From the NCBI GenBank assembly GCA_947176475.1, contig CAMWQX010000051.1, positions 1-7,210 on the forward strand: 7,210 bases of DNA, given 5' to 3'. The first letter of the stretch is position 1; every line of letters begins with the position of its first letter. The notes below the pieces were generated by a model. It was not told the origin of the DNA and did no database searches. It saw nothing but the letters and a program-made list of their open reading frames with translations. Shown piece by piece: positions 1-6,095 of the stretch. Origin of the DNA: an uncultured Bacillota bacterium (GTDB lineage: Bacteria > Bacillota_I > Bacilli_A > RF39 > UBA660). The translations under genes were made by a program, and so were the position numbers.

Positions 1-76
1 TTACAAATAAATATCCCACAAATATTAGTAATAAAAATGCTACAAAGAATATAAATATCATATTTTGTCTTTGCAT
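1..76 (-). CDS. 5' end of a gene for a membrane or exported protein (partial)
   Basis: Only the first 25 codons lie in the window; the frame is open to the left edge. The start is the ATG at 76-74, preceded by the strong Shine-Dalgarno GAGGTGG (88-82) at 5 bases spacing and by an excellent extended -10 promoter. The peptide begins MQRQNM and continues as an unbroken hydrophobic run rich in Ile, Phe, Leu and Val (about residues 6-25). That fits an N-terminal membrane anchor or an uncleaved signal segment; no lipobox is reached. The gene follows the rhomboid gene on the same strand but is separated from it by a probable terminator, so it is likely its own transcription unit. Function cannot be given. 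The call that a gene starts here rests on promoter, ribosome site and open frame together. Confidence 0.6.
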   Translation of the reverse strand, partial: MQRQNMIFIFFVAFLLLIFVGYLFV

Positions 77-96
77 AATCTCCACCTCACAATTTA

Positions 97-105
97 ATTA
101 TAACA
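97..105 (-). promoter_or_regulatory. Extended -10 promoter for the partial left-edge gene
   Basis: Reading the minus strand, TGTTATAAT spans 105-97: a perfect TATAAT with the upstream TGn of an extended -10 element. The -35 region is weak (TTATCT at 126-121, 18-base spacer, inside the terminator stem of the preceding gene), which extended -10 promoters tolerate. Transcription is predicted to begin near position 90, directly at the Shine-Dalgarno GAGGTGG at 88-82, so the 5' leader would be only about 14 bases. Confidence 0.6.
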
Positions 106-116
106 CGATTACATAT

Positions 117-143
117 AAAAAGATAACTAAAAATTAGTTATCT
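117..143 (-). terminator. Rho-independent terminator after the rhomboid gene
   Basis: On the minus strand AGATAACTAA (143-134), a three-base loop TTT, and TTAGTTATCT (130-121) form a perfect 10-bp hairpin, followed by a run of T (121-117). The stem contains the TAA stop of the rhomboid gene. It is AT-rich with only two G:C pairs, so termination may be leaky. Confidence 0.55.
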
Positions 144-1268
144 ATATAACATATAAAATAAGAAGCCTACTAAAATAGTTGTTACAATGACACCATTTAT
201 AGTATCACTTTTATCACTCTTACCTTTAACTCCAACAATCATACCTGTAAATAATCCACCTATTAATCCACCAACATGGGCAAAATTATCCACCCCTGGT
301 ATCATAAATCCAATGAATAAGTTAAGTAAGATAATTGGAACTATTTGGGAAGTAATAACACTTCCTAAATATAGACGATAATGGTATCCAAAGTATAACA
401 TTGCTCCCATAAGTCCAAATATGGCTCCACTTGCTCCAATTGAAGCAACCCCAGAACCATGAAGTACCGCGCTAAATAAGGAAGCTACAACAGCACTTGC
501 AAAGTATACTATACCAAATTTCCATTTACCTAAAACCGTTTCCAACTGTGTACCTATTATATAAAGCGAATACATATTACAGAACAAATGAATTGCTCCA
601 TTATGGAAGAATGCGGCGGTTATTATTCTCCACCATTCTCCTGCTCTTACAGCATCATAACTCATTGAAAAAGCATTAATATCTAAAACATCAACAAGTG
701 ATAAAAGATAGATAATAACATTTATAATTATCAAGGCATATGTAACAATTAGAGGTTTCTTCATAAAAGTCCTCTCATATAATTTATTCTTTTCTTCCGT
801 TTTATTATTAATATCATTTGTAACATTTATGAAAAAGTCCATATCATCATTGGCATCAATAACATCATTCTTTATCTCTGCAAAAACGTCTTGCAAATCT
901 TCATTATCCTCTAAGTCTTTTATATCCTTAATTGAACATACATCAATATGTTTATCATTACTAGCTACACTTACATCATCATTGACATTAAGAAGTATAC
1001 TCAACGTATTACACTTTAATGAAAGCGTCTTCTTCTTTATCTGTTTAACTACTGTCTTAGCTTTAAATATATCAAAATCTAACTGCTCATTATTGTGAAT
1101 ATAATTACTATTTATTCTTATTACCCCATACTTTTTATCAACATTTTCAAGCCATATTTCATTATCTAAACCAGCTACAATAATAGGTTGATAGTTTTCT
1201 TTAGTTACAAGGTAGTGAACTAAACGCATAGTAATTTCATCGATACTAGTCATATTTAAACTACTCAT
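138..1268 (-). CDS. gluP: GluP/YqgP-type rhomboid family intramembrane serine protease
   Basis: A 376-residue membrane protease that cuts substrate proteins within or near their membrane segments. Residues 1 to about 165 form a soluble N-terminal part with NEIWLE near residue 36, resembling the N-terminal domain of Bacillus YqgP/GluP (DEIWLE there), followed by an acidic stretch (about 112-160). Seven hydrophobic segments follow from about residue 171. Rhomboid marks are all present: GEWWRIITAAFFH (210-222), HLFCN (H227 to N231), GASG with the catalytic serine at 280, and HVGG with the catalytic histidine at 331. The ATG at 1268 has the Shine-Dalgarno GAGGGAG (1282-1276) at 7 bases. Bacillus GluP carries a C-terminal TPR region; this protein stops after its last membrane segment. 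YqgP is reported to act on the magnesium transporter MgtE under manganese stress; applying that role here is inference. It follows rluD after a 55-base gap with no terminator. Confidence 0.92.
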   Translation of the reverse strand: MSSLNMTSIDEITMRLVHYLVTKENYQPIIVAGLDNEIWLENVDKKYGVIRINSNYIHNNEQLDFDIFKAKTVVKQIKKKTLSLKCNTLSILLNVNDDVSVASNDKHIDVCSIKDIKDLEDNEDLQDVFAEIKNDVIDANDDMDFFINVTNDINNKTEEKNKLYERTFMKKPLIVTYALIIINVIIYLLSLVDVLDINAFSMSYDAVRAGEWWRIITAAFFHNGAIHLFCNMYSLYIIGTQLETVLGKWKFGIVYFASAVVASLFSAVLHGSGVASIGASGAIFGLMGAMLYFGYHYRLYLGSVITSQIVPIILLNLFIGFMIPGVDNFAHVGGLIGGLFTGMIVGVKGKSDKSDTINGVIVTTILVGFLFYMLYR

Positions 1269-1291
1269 ATCTATTCTCCCTCTTTGACTAT

Positions 1292-1300
1292 TTTATAACA
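1292..1300 (-). promoter_or_regulatory. Possible extended -10 promoter for the rhomboid gene
   Basis: In the 55-base gap between rluD and the rhomboid gene the minus strand reads TGTTATAAA at 1300-1292, a TGn plus TATAAA element. No convincing -35 is seen. The predicted start near 1285 lies about 3 bases before the Shine-Dalgarno GAGGGAG (1282-1276). There is no terminator between the two genes, so this would add to read-through from the upstream cluster. Confidence 0.35.
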
Positions 1301-1323
1301 AATAAACTCTTAAGTAAATATCT

Positions 1324-2214
1324 TTATTTTTTTTCTAAAGAATCAACAAAATTTTTAAAATATTCTGGAACATCTACTTCAAAGTGCATTTCCTCACCCG
1401 TAGTTGGATGAATAAAATCGATACTTGTCGAATGTAAGAATTGTCCAAAGTCACTACATTTGTCATTAGTATACACTGGATCATTATAAACGGGATAACC
1501 AATATAATCCATATGTACTCTTATTTGGTGAGTTCTCCCCGTTTCCAAAGACAATCTAACTAATGTATAATTCTTATATCTTTCAATAACTCTTAAATGC
1601 GTAACAGCATTCTTCGAATTGACATTTGTCACAGCCATTCTCTTGCGATTAATCTTATCTCTACCAATTGGTGCATCAATAGTTGCTGTATCGCTTAAAA
1701 ATTCACCCTTTAAAAGTGCAATATACTCTCTTTTAATTTCATGTCTTGATAAACTATCAGCTAGTATATTATGTACCTTATTATTTTTAGCAACAATCAT
1801 AAGACCCGATGTATCTTTATCAATTCGATGAACAATACCTGGACGTATTTCACCATTAACATCTGATAAAGTTGATGTATGATGAAGTAAAGCATTAACT
1901 AAAGTACCATGCATATTGCCATTACCTGGATGCACAACCATCCCACTTTTCTTATTGACAACAATTATATCATCATCTTCATAGACAATATCAATTTCAA
2001 TATCTTCAGGAACGATATCAATATCCTCAACAAATCCCTCTTCAACTGTAATAATATCGCCCATCTTAACTACATAATTGGCTTTAACTTTATTGCCATT
2101 GACTAAAATAAAACTATTATCAATCATCTTAGCAATCGTACTTCGCGATTCTTCCATATAATCTACTAAAAATTTATCTATTCTTATCAAGTTTTCTTTT
2201 ACTTCTATTTCCAT
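1324..2214 (-). CDS. rluD: RluA/RluD family 23S rRNA pseudouridine synthase (YlyB-type)
   Basis: This 296-residue enzyme converts uridines to pseudouridine in RNA; RluD itself modifies helix 69 of 23S rRNA, while the exact target site here is inferred from family. An N-terminal S4 RNA-binding domain occupies about residues 10-60 (RIDKFL at 11-16, then ILVNGNKVK). The catalytic domain follows: the signature PGIVHRIDKDTSGLMIVAKN at 125-144 holds the catalytic aspartate D132, and LETGRTHQIRVHM (223-235) is the conserved C-terminal family motif. Length is normal for the family. The ATG at 2214 lies inside the end of lspA (41-base overlap) and has AAGGGGA upstream at roughly 8-9 bases spacing; no later start would keep the S4 domain whole, so the overlap appears genuine. 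The lspA-rluD pair matches lsp-ylyB of Bacillus and suggests translation linked to lspA. Confidence 0.95.
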   Translation of the reverse strand: MEIEVKENLIRIDKFLVDYMEESRSTIAKMIDNSFILVNGNKVKANYVVKMGDIITVEEGFVEDIDIVPEDIEIDIVYEDDDIIVVNKKSGMVVHPGNGNMHGTLVNALLHHTSTLSDVNGEIRPGIVHRIDKDTSGLMIVAKNNKVHNILADSLSRHEIKREYIALLKGEFLSDTATIDAPIGRDKINRKRMAVTNVNSKNAVTHLRVIERYKNYTLVRLSLETGRTHQIRVHMDYIGYPVYNDPVYTNDKCSDFGQFLHSTSIDFIHPTTGEEMHFEVDVPEYFKNFVDSLEKK

Positions 2215-2656
2215 TCTTTAAATCCCCTTTAATTGTTGATATCAATATTAATAAAACTCCTAAAACAATTGCCATATCGGCAATATTAAATACTGGAAAT
2301 TCATAACCAAATATGCGAATATCTATAAAATCTCTTACCATTCCATAAAATACTCTGTCACATAAATTTCCTAAAATACCACCAATTAATAACCCAAAAG
2401 CTGTATTATTCAATTTATCATCTTCATAGGAGTACATCATATTAAAAACTAATACTAGCATAATGATAGATATAAAAATCAACATATAACCATGTCCCTC
2501 TAATATCGACCATGCTGCACCCGTATTTTGATAATAAGTCAACCTAAAAAAATTATCAATAACCGTTACATTGACATTATTTAACTGTATTATTGATTTT
2601 AATATTTGATCAATTACAAAAATAATTATGGCTAGTATCATTTTCTTTTTATTCAT
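2174..2656 (-). CDS. lspA: Lipoprotein signal peptidase (signal peptidase II)
   Basis: An integral membrane aspartyl protease that removes the signal peptide from prolipoproteins after the lipobox cysteine has been lipidated. With the ATG at 2656 it is 160 residues, normal for LspA. Conserved features are the early aspartate in VIDQ (D16), NTGAAWS (44-50), GNLCDR (N97, D100, R101), the catalytic aspartate in VRDFID (D109) and the second in FNIADM (D127), with hydrophobic membrane segments between. A TTG at 2668 would add four residues but overlaps the Shine-Dalgarno GGGTG (2666-2662), which sits 5 bases before the ATG, so the ATG is chosen. The C-terminus after the last membrane segment is a Lys/Arg-rich tail, mostly encoded in the overlap with rluD. 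The upstream neighbour ylmC-like gene ends 28 bases away. A likely substrate, the repeat lipoprotein, is encoded just upstream. Confidence 0.96.
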   Translation of the reverse strand: MNKKKMILAIIIFVIDQILKSIIQLNNVNVTVIDNFFRLTYYQNTGAAWSILEGHGYMLIFISIIMLVLVFNMMYSYEDDKLNNTAFGLLIGGILGNLCDRVFYGMVRDFIDIRIFGYEFPVFNIADMAIVLGVLLILISTIKGDLKNGNRSKRKLDKNR

Positions 2657-2661
2657 GTCAA

Positions 2662-2666
2662 CACCC
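2662..2666 (-). promoter_or_regulatory. Shine-Dalgarno that fixes the lspA start
   Basis: GGGTG at 2666-2662 is followed by five bases and the ATG at 2656. The alternative in-frame TTG at 2668 overlaps this site and has no ribosome site of its own, which decides the shorter 160-residue LspA. Confidence 0.65.
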
Positions 2667-2672
2667 AACTTA

Positions 2673-2701
2673 ATTATATCTTATTTATGGTAAATCTACA
2701 A
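2673..2701 (-). promoter_or_regulatory. Possible internal promoter before lspA
   Basis: The minus strand has TTGTAG at 2701-2696, a 17-base spacer and a perfect TATAAT at 2678-2673. The -35 half matches only three of six bases and overlaps the end of the ylmC-like gene. The predicted start near 2666 coincides with the lspA Shine-Dalgarno. In DNA this AT-rich a TATAAT can occur by chance, so this is tentative. Confidence 0.35.
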
Positions 2702-2912
2702 GGATTACATCTTCTCCTATTTTAACTATTTGATTTAATTTTATACTTGTTTCATTATTATATATATTTAATTTTTTTAATAACTTCTTTGGTTCTACGA
2801 CAAAGTAATTAATTACCCCATTTTCTAATATATCCATATCGATAATTCTCCCAATATATCTTCCATCCCTTTGATTAATTACTTCTTTAGCTTGTAAATC
2901 ACTTATGCGCAT
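2685..2912 (-). CDS. ylmC: YlmC/YmxH family PRC-barrel protein
   Basis: A small soluble protein of 75 residues forming a single PRC-barrel-type domain. MRISDLQAKEVIN at the start and IVKIGEDVILV near the end match the pattern of the Bacillus YlmC and YmxH proteins, including a central DG..IG.I.D.DI strand pair (about residues 16-28). The family is often labelled a sporulation protein, but its molecular job is not established and its presence does not show that this organism sporulates. The start is set at the ATG at 2912: GGGTG (2922-2918) lies 5 bases upstream and MRISDL is the family's usual beginning. The ATG at 2924 is part of that ribosome site and would add MGVF without a ribosome site of its own. 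It heads the cluster leading to lspA, rluD and the rhomboid gene, and sits just after the lipoprotein terminator. Confidence 0.82.
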   Translation of the reverse strand: MRISDLQAKEVINQRDGRYIGRIIDMDILENGVINYFVVEPKKLLKKLNIYNNETSIKLNQIVKIGEDVILVDLP

Positions 2913-2917
2913 AAAAA

Positions 2918-2922
2918 CACCC
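2918..2922 (-). promoter_or_regulatory. Shine-Dalgarno that fixes the ylmC-like start
   Basis: GGGTG at 2922-2918 then TTTTT and ATG at 2912. It has the same GGGTG sequence and 5-base spacing as the lspA site. The upstream ATG at 2924 merges into this site (ATGGGTG), so it is unlikely to be the start. Confidence 0.65.
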
Positions 2923-2927
2923 ATTAA

Positions 2928-2933
2928 ATTATA
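2928..2933 (-). promoter_or_regulatory. Candidate -10 element for the ylmC-lspA-rluD cluster
   Basis: A perfect TATAAT lies at 2933-2928 on the minus strand, just after the terminator of the lipoprotein gene. No clear -35 hexamer or TGn extension is visible. Because a terminator separates this cluster from the upstream gene, a promoter is needed somewhere in 2925-2957, and this is the best candidate. The predicted start (about 2921) falls on the Shine-Dalgarno. Confidence 0.45.
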
Positions 2934-2957
2934 TGAAAAATAACATATTTTATTATG

Positions 2958-2980
2958 AAAAAAAGAGAACTAAATCTCTT
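2958..2980 (-). terminator. Rho-independent terminator after the repeat lipoprotein gene
   Basis: On the minus strand AAGAGA (2980-2975), a six-base loop TTTAGT and TCTCTT (2968-2963) form a 6-bp stem followed at once by a T run that reaches 2958. The stem overlaps the TAA stop of the lipoprotein gene. Confidence 0.75.
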
Positions 2981-4871
2981 ATTCATATACCTTTATAGCA
3001 GGTTTATCTTGATCTAAAGTACCATTAAAAGCCGCAGCTAAAGTCTCTTCTAAACCATCTGTTTTGGTATATACTAATGTCGTATTGACAAATGATGTTA
3101 AGAAACCTGTATCATCATTAAGCTTAAGTTGTAATTGTTCTCCTTCTTTAAAATCTTTCCATTCTTTTATAGGGAAAACTTGAGAAGTACTTTCATTATT
3201 GAAAATAGCATAACCAAAATTATATTTCGTATCCCATAATGTCTTATTCCAAGCAGACACATTTGGTTCCCCAACATAAGGTGTTAAATCGGATATAACC
3301 CCATCCGTACCCCTAAACATTTCGGCTAATTCCTTAATATCTGTTTTATTATTAACTAAAACTGTATCATAAGCTGTTGTAACTATGACACTTCCATCAG
3401 GCAATGTAAGTTGAAGTTGTTCACAGTTTGGCGAATCCTCTTTTTCATCATCATCCGTTAACAAATCTACAATAACTTTCACTTCTTCATATATATCAGC
3501 TGAATTAGGTGATTTTTCAAATGGTGATTTTCTCTTTTTCTTTTTACCATCGGTATTATAAAAATCCTCCCACTCCTTTAAAGGTATAATTGTAACATTG
3601 CCATCAACAACCTTCAAAGCATAAGTAAATTTCACTTCTGTATCAAAAACATATTTATTATAAAGAGATGAACTACAATCTCCATTGACATAATCAACAA
3701 CTTTATCACTAGTTGTATACATATCTACCAACGTTGATGCATTGATATCCTTACTTCCTCCATTCATCAAATTTAATAACATCGAAGATGCTAATATGAC
3801 ATCTCCCGTATCTAATTTAATTTGAAGTTGTTCTCCTTCATAGTCATTCCACTTATCAATATTTACAGCAGAGGCCGTATTATCATTAGAAAAAATTCCT
3901 TTTGTAAATCCATTATTTAAATCCAAAATAGTTCCATTAAAATATATTTGTGTATCATACTTATATTTTGCACTCAAATCCGTAATTTTCCCATTCGGAC
4001 ATAAATATTCAGCAATCTGATCGGCCTTTAGTTCACTTTCAATATCATTTACCAATATTGTATGGTAAGAGTCCGTAACCATTGTTGGTCCATCAGTTAT
4101 TTCTAACTGTAACTGTTCTCCCTCATAATCACACCATTTATCTATCGGTAAAATAACAATAGCATCATCCTTCATTACTATCGCTTTATTAAATCCATAC
4201 TTTGTATCAACTAAAGTATAATTAAAACCTGATGAATTGGCAGCAGAAGCTGATAAATCAACGACATTTCCATCTTCTCCAACATACCATTTAGCAAAAT
4301 CCGATGCTTTTGTATCACTATAAACATCAAAGATTAATTTACTATTAAAACTACATAAATTTAATACCAACTTACCATCCGTTATAACTTGAACTTGTTC
4401 ACCTTCATAATCTTTCCAATCCGACACAGGTAAAATTAATGCATTATTTCCATTAAATAAAACAGTTCTATTAAATACCCAATTAGTATCAAAAAATTCT
4501 TTGTTATATAAAGATGTTTCTGTTTTCTTTGATAAATCATATAAATCTCCGTCTTCGCTTATAGCATTAGTTGCAACCGTTTGAACAGAATAATCACTAC
4601 TATTGCCATAAAAAGGATTTGTATCAAAAGAAGAAGTCAAAACAACCATATTATCATCTGTCGTAAGTTGTAGTTGTTCACCCGAATAATCATACCACTT
4701 AGCAACATCTAAGATAATTGCTGAATCATCTCCTAAAATCAAAGCCTTATCAAAACCATACTGTGTATCAACAACCGTACGATTACAACCGGTTAAAGAC
4801 ATCGTAATAGTTCCTGCCAAGGCTAATGAACATAATTTTTTTAAATTCTTTGAATTAAGTTTAACAAACAT
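2979..4871 (-). CDS. Repeat-rich surface lipoprotein, six W-x-D-Y-x-GEQLQL repeats
   Basis: A 630-residue exported protein of unknown function. The N-terminus has a basic region (KLNSKNLKK), a hydrophobic core and the lipobox LTGC with the lipidated cysteine at residue 29, so the mature protein should be anchored on the outer face of the membrane. The rest is six divergent repeats, about 94 residues apart (tryptophans at 59, 152, 246, 341, 434 and 571). Each starts with a D-T-x-Y-x-F-like strand, then W-x-D-Y-x-GEQLQL, and ends with a helix-like stretch and DG-x-x-x-DLS. Repeat five has about 45 extra residues. The start is the ATG at 4871, with GGAGAG 7 bases upstream; a TTG at 4889 and an ATG at 4886 have no ribosome site. 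It has its own promoter and terminator. I cannot name a function; binding or adhesion would be a guess. Confidence 0.88.
   Translation of the reverse strand: MFVKLNSKNLKKLCSLALAGTITMSLTGCNRTVVDTQYGFDKALILGDDSAIILDVAKWYDYSGEQLQLTTDDNMVVLTSSFDTNPFYGNSSDYSVQTVATNAISEDGDLYDLSKKTETSLYNKEFFDTNWVFNRTVLFNGNNALILPVSDWKDYEGEQVQVITDGKLVLNLCSFNSKLIFDVYSDTKASDFAKWYVGEDGNVVDLSASAANSSGFNYTLVDTKYGFNKAIVMKDDAIVILPIDKWCDYEGEQLQLEITDGPTMVTDSYHTILVNDIESELKADQIAEYLCPNGKITDLSAKYKYDTQIYFNGTILDLNNGFTKGIFSNDNTASAVNIDKWNDYEGEQLQIKLDTGDVILASSMLLNLMNGGSKDINASTLVDMYTTSDKVVDYVNGDCSSSLYNKYVFDTEVKFTYALKVVDGNVTIIPLKEWEDFYNTDGKKKKRKSPFEKSPNSADIYEEVKVIVDLLTDDDEKEDSPNCEQLQLTLPDGSVIVTTAYDTVLVNNKTDIKELAEMFRGTDGVISDLTPYVGEPNVSAWNKTLWDTKYNFGYAIFNNESTSQVFPIKEWKDFKEGEQLQLKLNDDTGFLTSFVNTTLVYTKTDGLEETLAAAFNGTLDQDKPAIKVYE
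2982..4772 (-). repeat. Six in-frame protein repeats of about 93-95 codons
   Basis: Approximate unit limits, in reading order: 4772-4494, 4493-4212, 4211-3927, 3926-3648, 3647-3237 (carrying an insertion) and 3236-2982 (shorter at the end). Each unit opens with a D-T-like dipeptide followed by a strand ending in Phe, and contains W-x-D-[YF] then EQ[LV]Q. Unit four has DL in place of DT, unit two EQVQV. The Asp-to-Asp steps are 93, 94, 95, 93 and 137 residues. The copies are strongly diverged, pointing to old duplications. Confidence 0.85.
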
Positions 4872-4878
4872 AATGCAT

Positions 4879-4884
4879 CTCTCC
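4879..4884 (-). promoter_or_regulatory. Shine-Dalgarno that fixes the lipoprotein start
   Basis: GGAGAG at 4884-4879 is followed by seven bases and the ATG at 4871. This removes six residues from the longest open frame and gives a signal peptide of normal length with Cys at residue 29. Confidence 0.75.
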
Positions 4885-4897
4885 ATCAAACAAGAAT

Positions 4898-4927
4898 ATT
4901 TTAATAAAAAATTATATGCTTTGTCAA
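4898..4927 (-). promoter_or_regulatory. Promoter of the repeat lipoprotein gene
   Basis: A perfect -35 TTGACA at 4927-4922, an 18-base spacer and TAAAAT (five of six to TATAAT) at 4903-4898 on the minus strand. It follows directly on the terminator of paralog A. The predicted start near 4891 gives a leader of about 20 bases. A second TATAAT at 4916-4911 lacks a usable -35. Confidence 0.65.
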
Positions 4928-4929
4928 AT

Positions 4930-4951
4930 AAAAAAAGTGTATTACTACACT
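4930..4951 (-). terminator. Rho-independent terminator after paralog A
   Basis: AGTGTA (4951-4946), loop GTAA and TACACT (4941-4936) form a 6-bp stem followed by seven T (4936-4930) on the minus strand. It lies immediately after the stop codon at 4955-4953. The core differs by one loop base from the terminator at 6096-6122. Confidence 0.8.
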
Positions 4952-4952
4952 C

Positions 4953-6008
4953 TTATTTTAACTTTTTCTCTAAGTTCTTCTTCTTTTTAGTCATACGATT
5001 AAGAATTAACTTTTGTCCCATTTTTAAAGCTTTATTTATTTCAGATATGAACAATTCTTTCTCATCTTCTGTCATTGGATGATGAACATTACCATATGTA
5101 CTATGAACTAATCCCGTTCTCATATCATAACGTAAATCCATTTTTCCCTCATCTGAATAATCATTTTTTCTAAAACCATATAGACGTATTTCATCATACT
5201 CATCGCAAACGGTATGATCAACACTCATTCTATAAGTTGGTGTTACATCATAAGATAAGATATATTGTAAATACTCATCTTGATTACGTCCTTCGACATC
5301 ACGGGCATATAAAGCTTTTACACCATCAACATTTATATACATACAAATAAGATTATGTCTATCGTAAGCCATATTCATTTTGACTTTACCAACAAATTCA
5401 CTTGGATCCTTTACTTCAACCTCACCATTTATATATGGATTTACCACTCCATCAAATTGATTAACTAATTTTCTAATTTCATCACATTCTTCACTAACTG
5501 GAATCTTGTGAGCCTTCATCCATTCTTCTGTCGTAATTGTTGGATTACCATCTTCAAGTAATGATCTATAAACTTGTGCTATTAATTCCTTTTGTTCGCG
5601 GACTAATGCTTTTCTTGATTCCTCTGTATAAGTACGTACTTCATAAAAATATTTAATTTCTGATAGTATATATACTAAACCTTCTATGGAATCTATATGA
5701 TAAGTATCTACATAAGTATTTCCCATTTCATCCTTTGAATAATACTTTTTATCTTTTACTTTTCCATAACCATAAGTACCATCAATTCTTACATCATCGC
5801 GATAATCTGGATACTTTTTCGACATAATTCTTGCGACTTCATAAGGAACTTGACCTTTAACTAATGCATAATATGTTCCTCCAAAAAACAAATTTATACC
5901 TTTCCAAGAATACATTGATTTAACTTTTCCATCTACTAAATCAGTAAGTTCACCTTTAGTATGTATATCAAATACATCTAAAACTTTTTTGAATTCTATT
6001 GAATTCAT
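4953..6008 (-). CDS. Unknown protein, paralog A of an adjacent pair
   Basis: A 351-residue protein that I do not recognise. No signal peptide or membrane segment is visible, so it is probably cytoplasmic. It is related along its length to paralog B. Strongest blocks: a probably helical region (about 107-150) with YILSEIKYFYEVR and TEESRKAL..EQKEL; DEIRKLVNQFD then NPYING and VEVKDPSEF (about 176-205); and a C-terminal block with YDMRTGLV, a helix, and MTKKKK leading to a lysine-rich tail. The first 90 residues are less conserved but share W-x-G-[IV]-N. The start is the ATG at 6008: GAGGTGA (6021-6015) lies 6 bases upstream, whereas the TTG at 6011 falls in the spacer. It has its own promoter and terminator. 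The charged, partly beta-rich middle gives no catalytic motif I can name, and function is open. Confidence 0.85.
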   Translation of the reverse strand: MNSIEFKKVLDVFDIHTKGELTDLVDGKVKSMYSWKGINLFFGGTYYALVKGQVPYEVARIMSKKYPDYRDDVRIDGTYGYGKVKDKKYYSKDEMGNTYVDTYHIDSIEGLVYILSEIKYFYEVRTYTEESRKALVREQKELIAQVYRSLLEDGNPTITTEEWMKAHKIPVSEECDEIRKLVNQFDGVVNPYINGEVEVKDPSEFVGKVKMNMAYDRHNLICMYINVDGVKALYARDVEGRNQDEYLQYILSYDVTPTYRMSVDHTVCDEYDEIRLYGFRKNDYSDEGKMDLRYDMRTGLVHSTYGNVHHPMTEDEKELFISEINKALKMGQKLILNRMTKKKKNLEKKLK

Positions 6009-6014
6009 CAACCA

Positions 6015-6021
6015 TCACCTC
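6015..6021 (-). promoter_or_regulatory. Shine-Dalgarno that fixes the paralog A start
   Basis: GAGGTGA at 6021-6015 with a six-base spacer to ATG at 6008. The TTG at 6011 is too close to it to be the start. Confidence 0.75.
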
Positions 6022-6029
6022 TTGCCATT

Positions 6030-6057
6030 ATTATAGCATTTATTTTTTTAAAGACAA
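6030..6057 (-). promoter_or_regulatory. Promoter of paralog A
   Basis: TTGTCT (four of six to TTGACA) at 6057-6052, a 16-base spacer and a perfect TATAAT at 6035-6030, with TGC at 6038-6036 making an extended -10. The predicted start near 6023 is only about 2 bases before the Shine-Dalgarno. Confidence 0.7.
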
Positions 6058-6095
6058 GTCTCAAATTCATAAACATAAGCGGAATTATTTACAAG

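Noticed and set aside
187..1098. Plus-strand open frames at 187-381, 497-679 and 829-1098
   Set aside because: They lie opposite the rhomboid gene, whose catalytic and family motifs are intact. They show no ribosome site or recognisable protein pattern and are antisense shadows.
1619..2106. Plus-strand open frames at 1619-1831 and 1909-2106
   Set aside because: They are opposite rluD, which has full family motifs; no independent support for them.
2979..4772. Repeat array as a CRISPR or DNA-level satellite
   Set aside because: The periodicity is at the protein level with strongly diverged codons; there are no short identical repeats with unique spacers.
4872..4889. Longer lipoprotein start at TTG-4889 or ATG-4886
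   Set aside because: Neither has a Shine-Dalgarno site; the bases concerned include the GGAGAG site serving ATG-4871.
4911..4916. TATAAT as the -10 of the lipoprotein promoter
   Set aside because: The matching -35 position reads CACTTT inside the terminator, whereas TTGACA at 4927-4922 pairs well with TAAAAT at 4903-4898.
4873..5082. Plus-strand open frame over the end of paralog A and its terminator
   Set aside because: It crosses the minus-strand promoter and terminator and is antisense to a gene conserved with its paralog; its Phe/Lys-rich composition simply mirrors AT-rich DNA.
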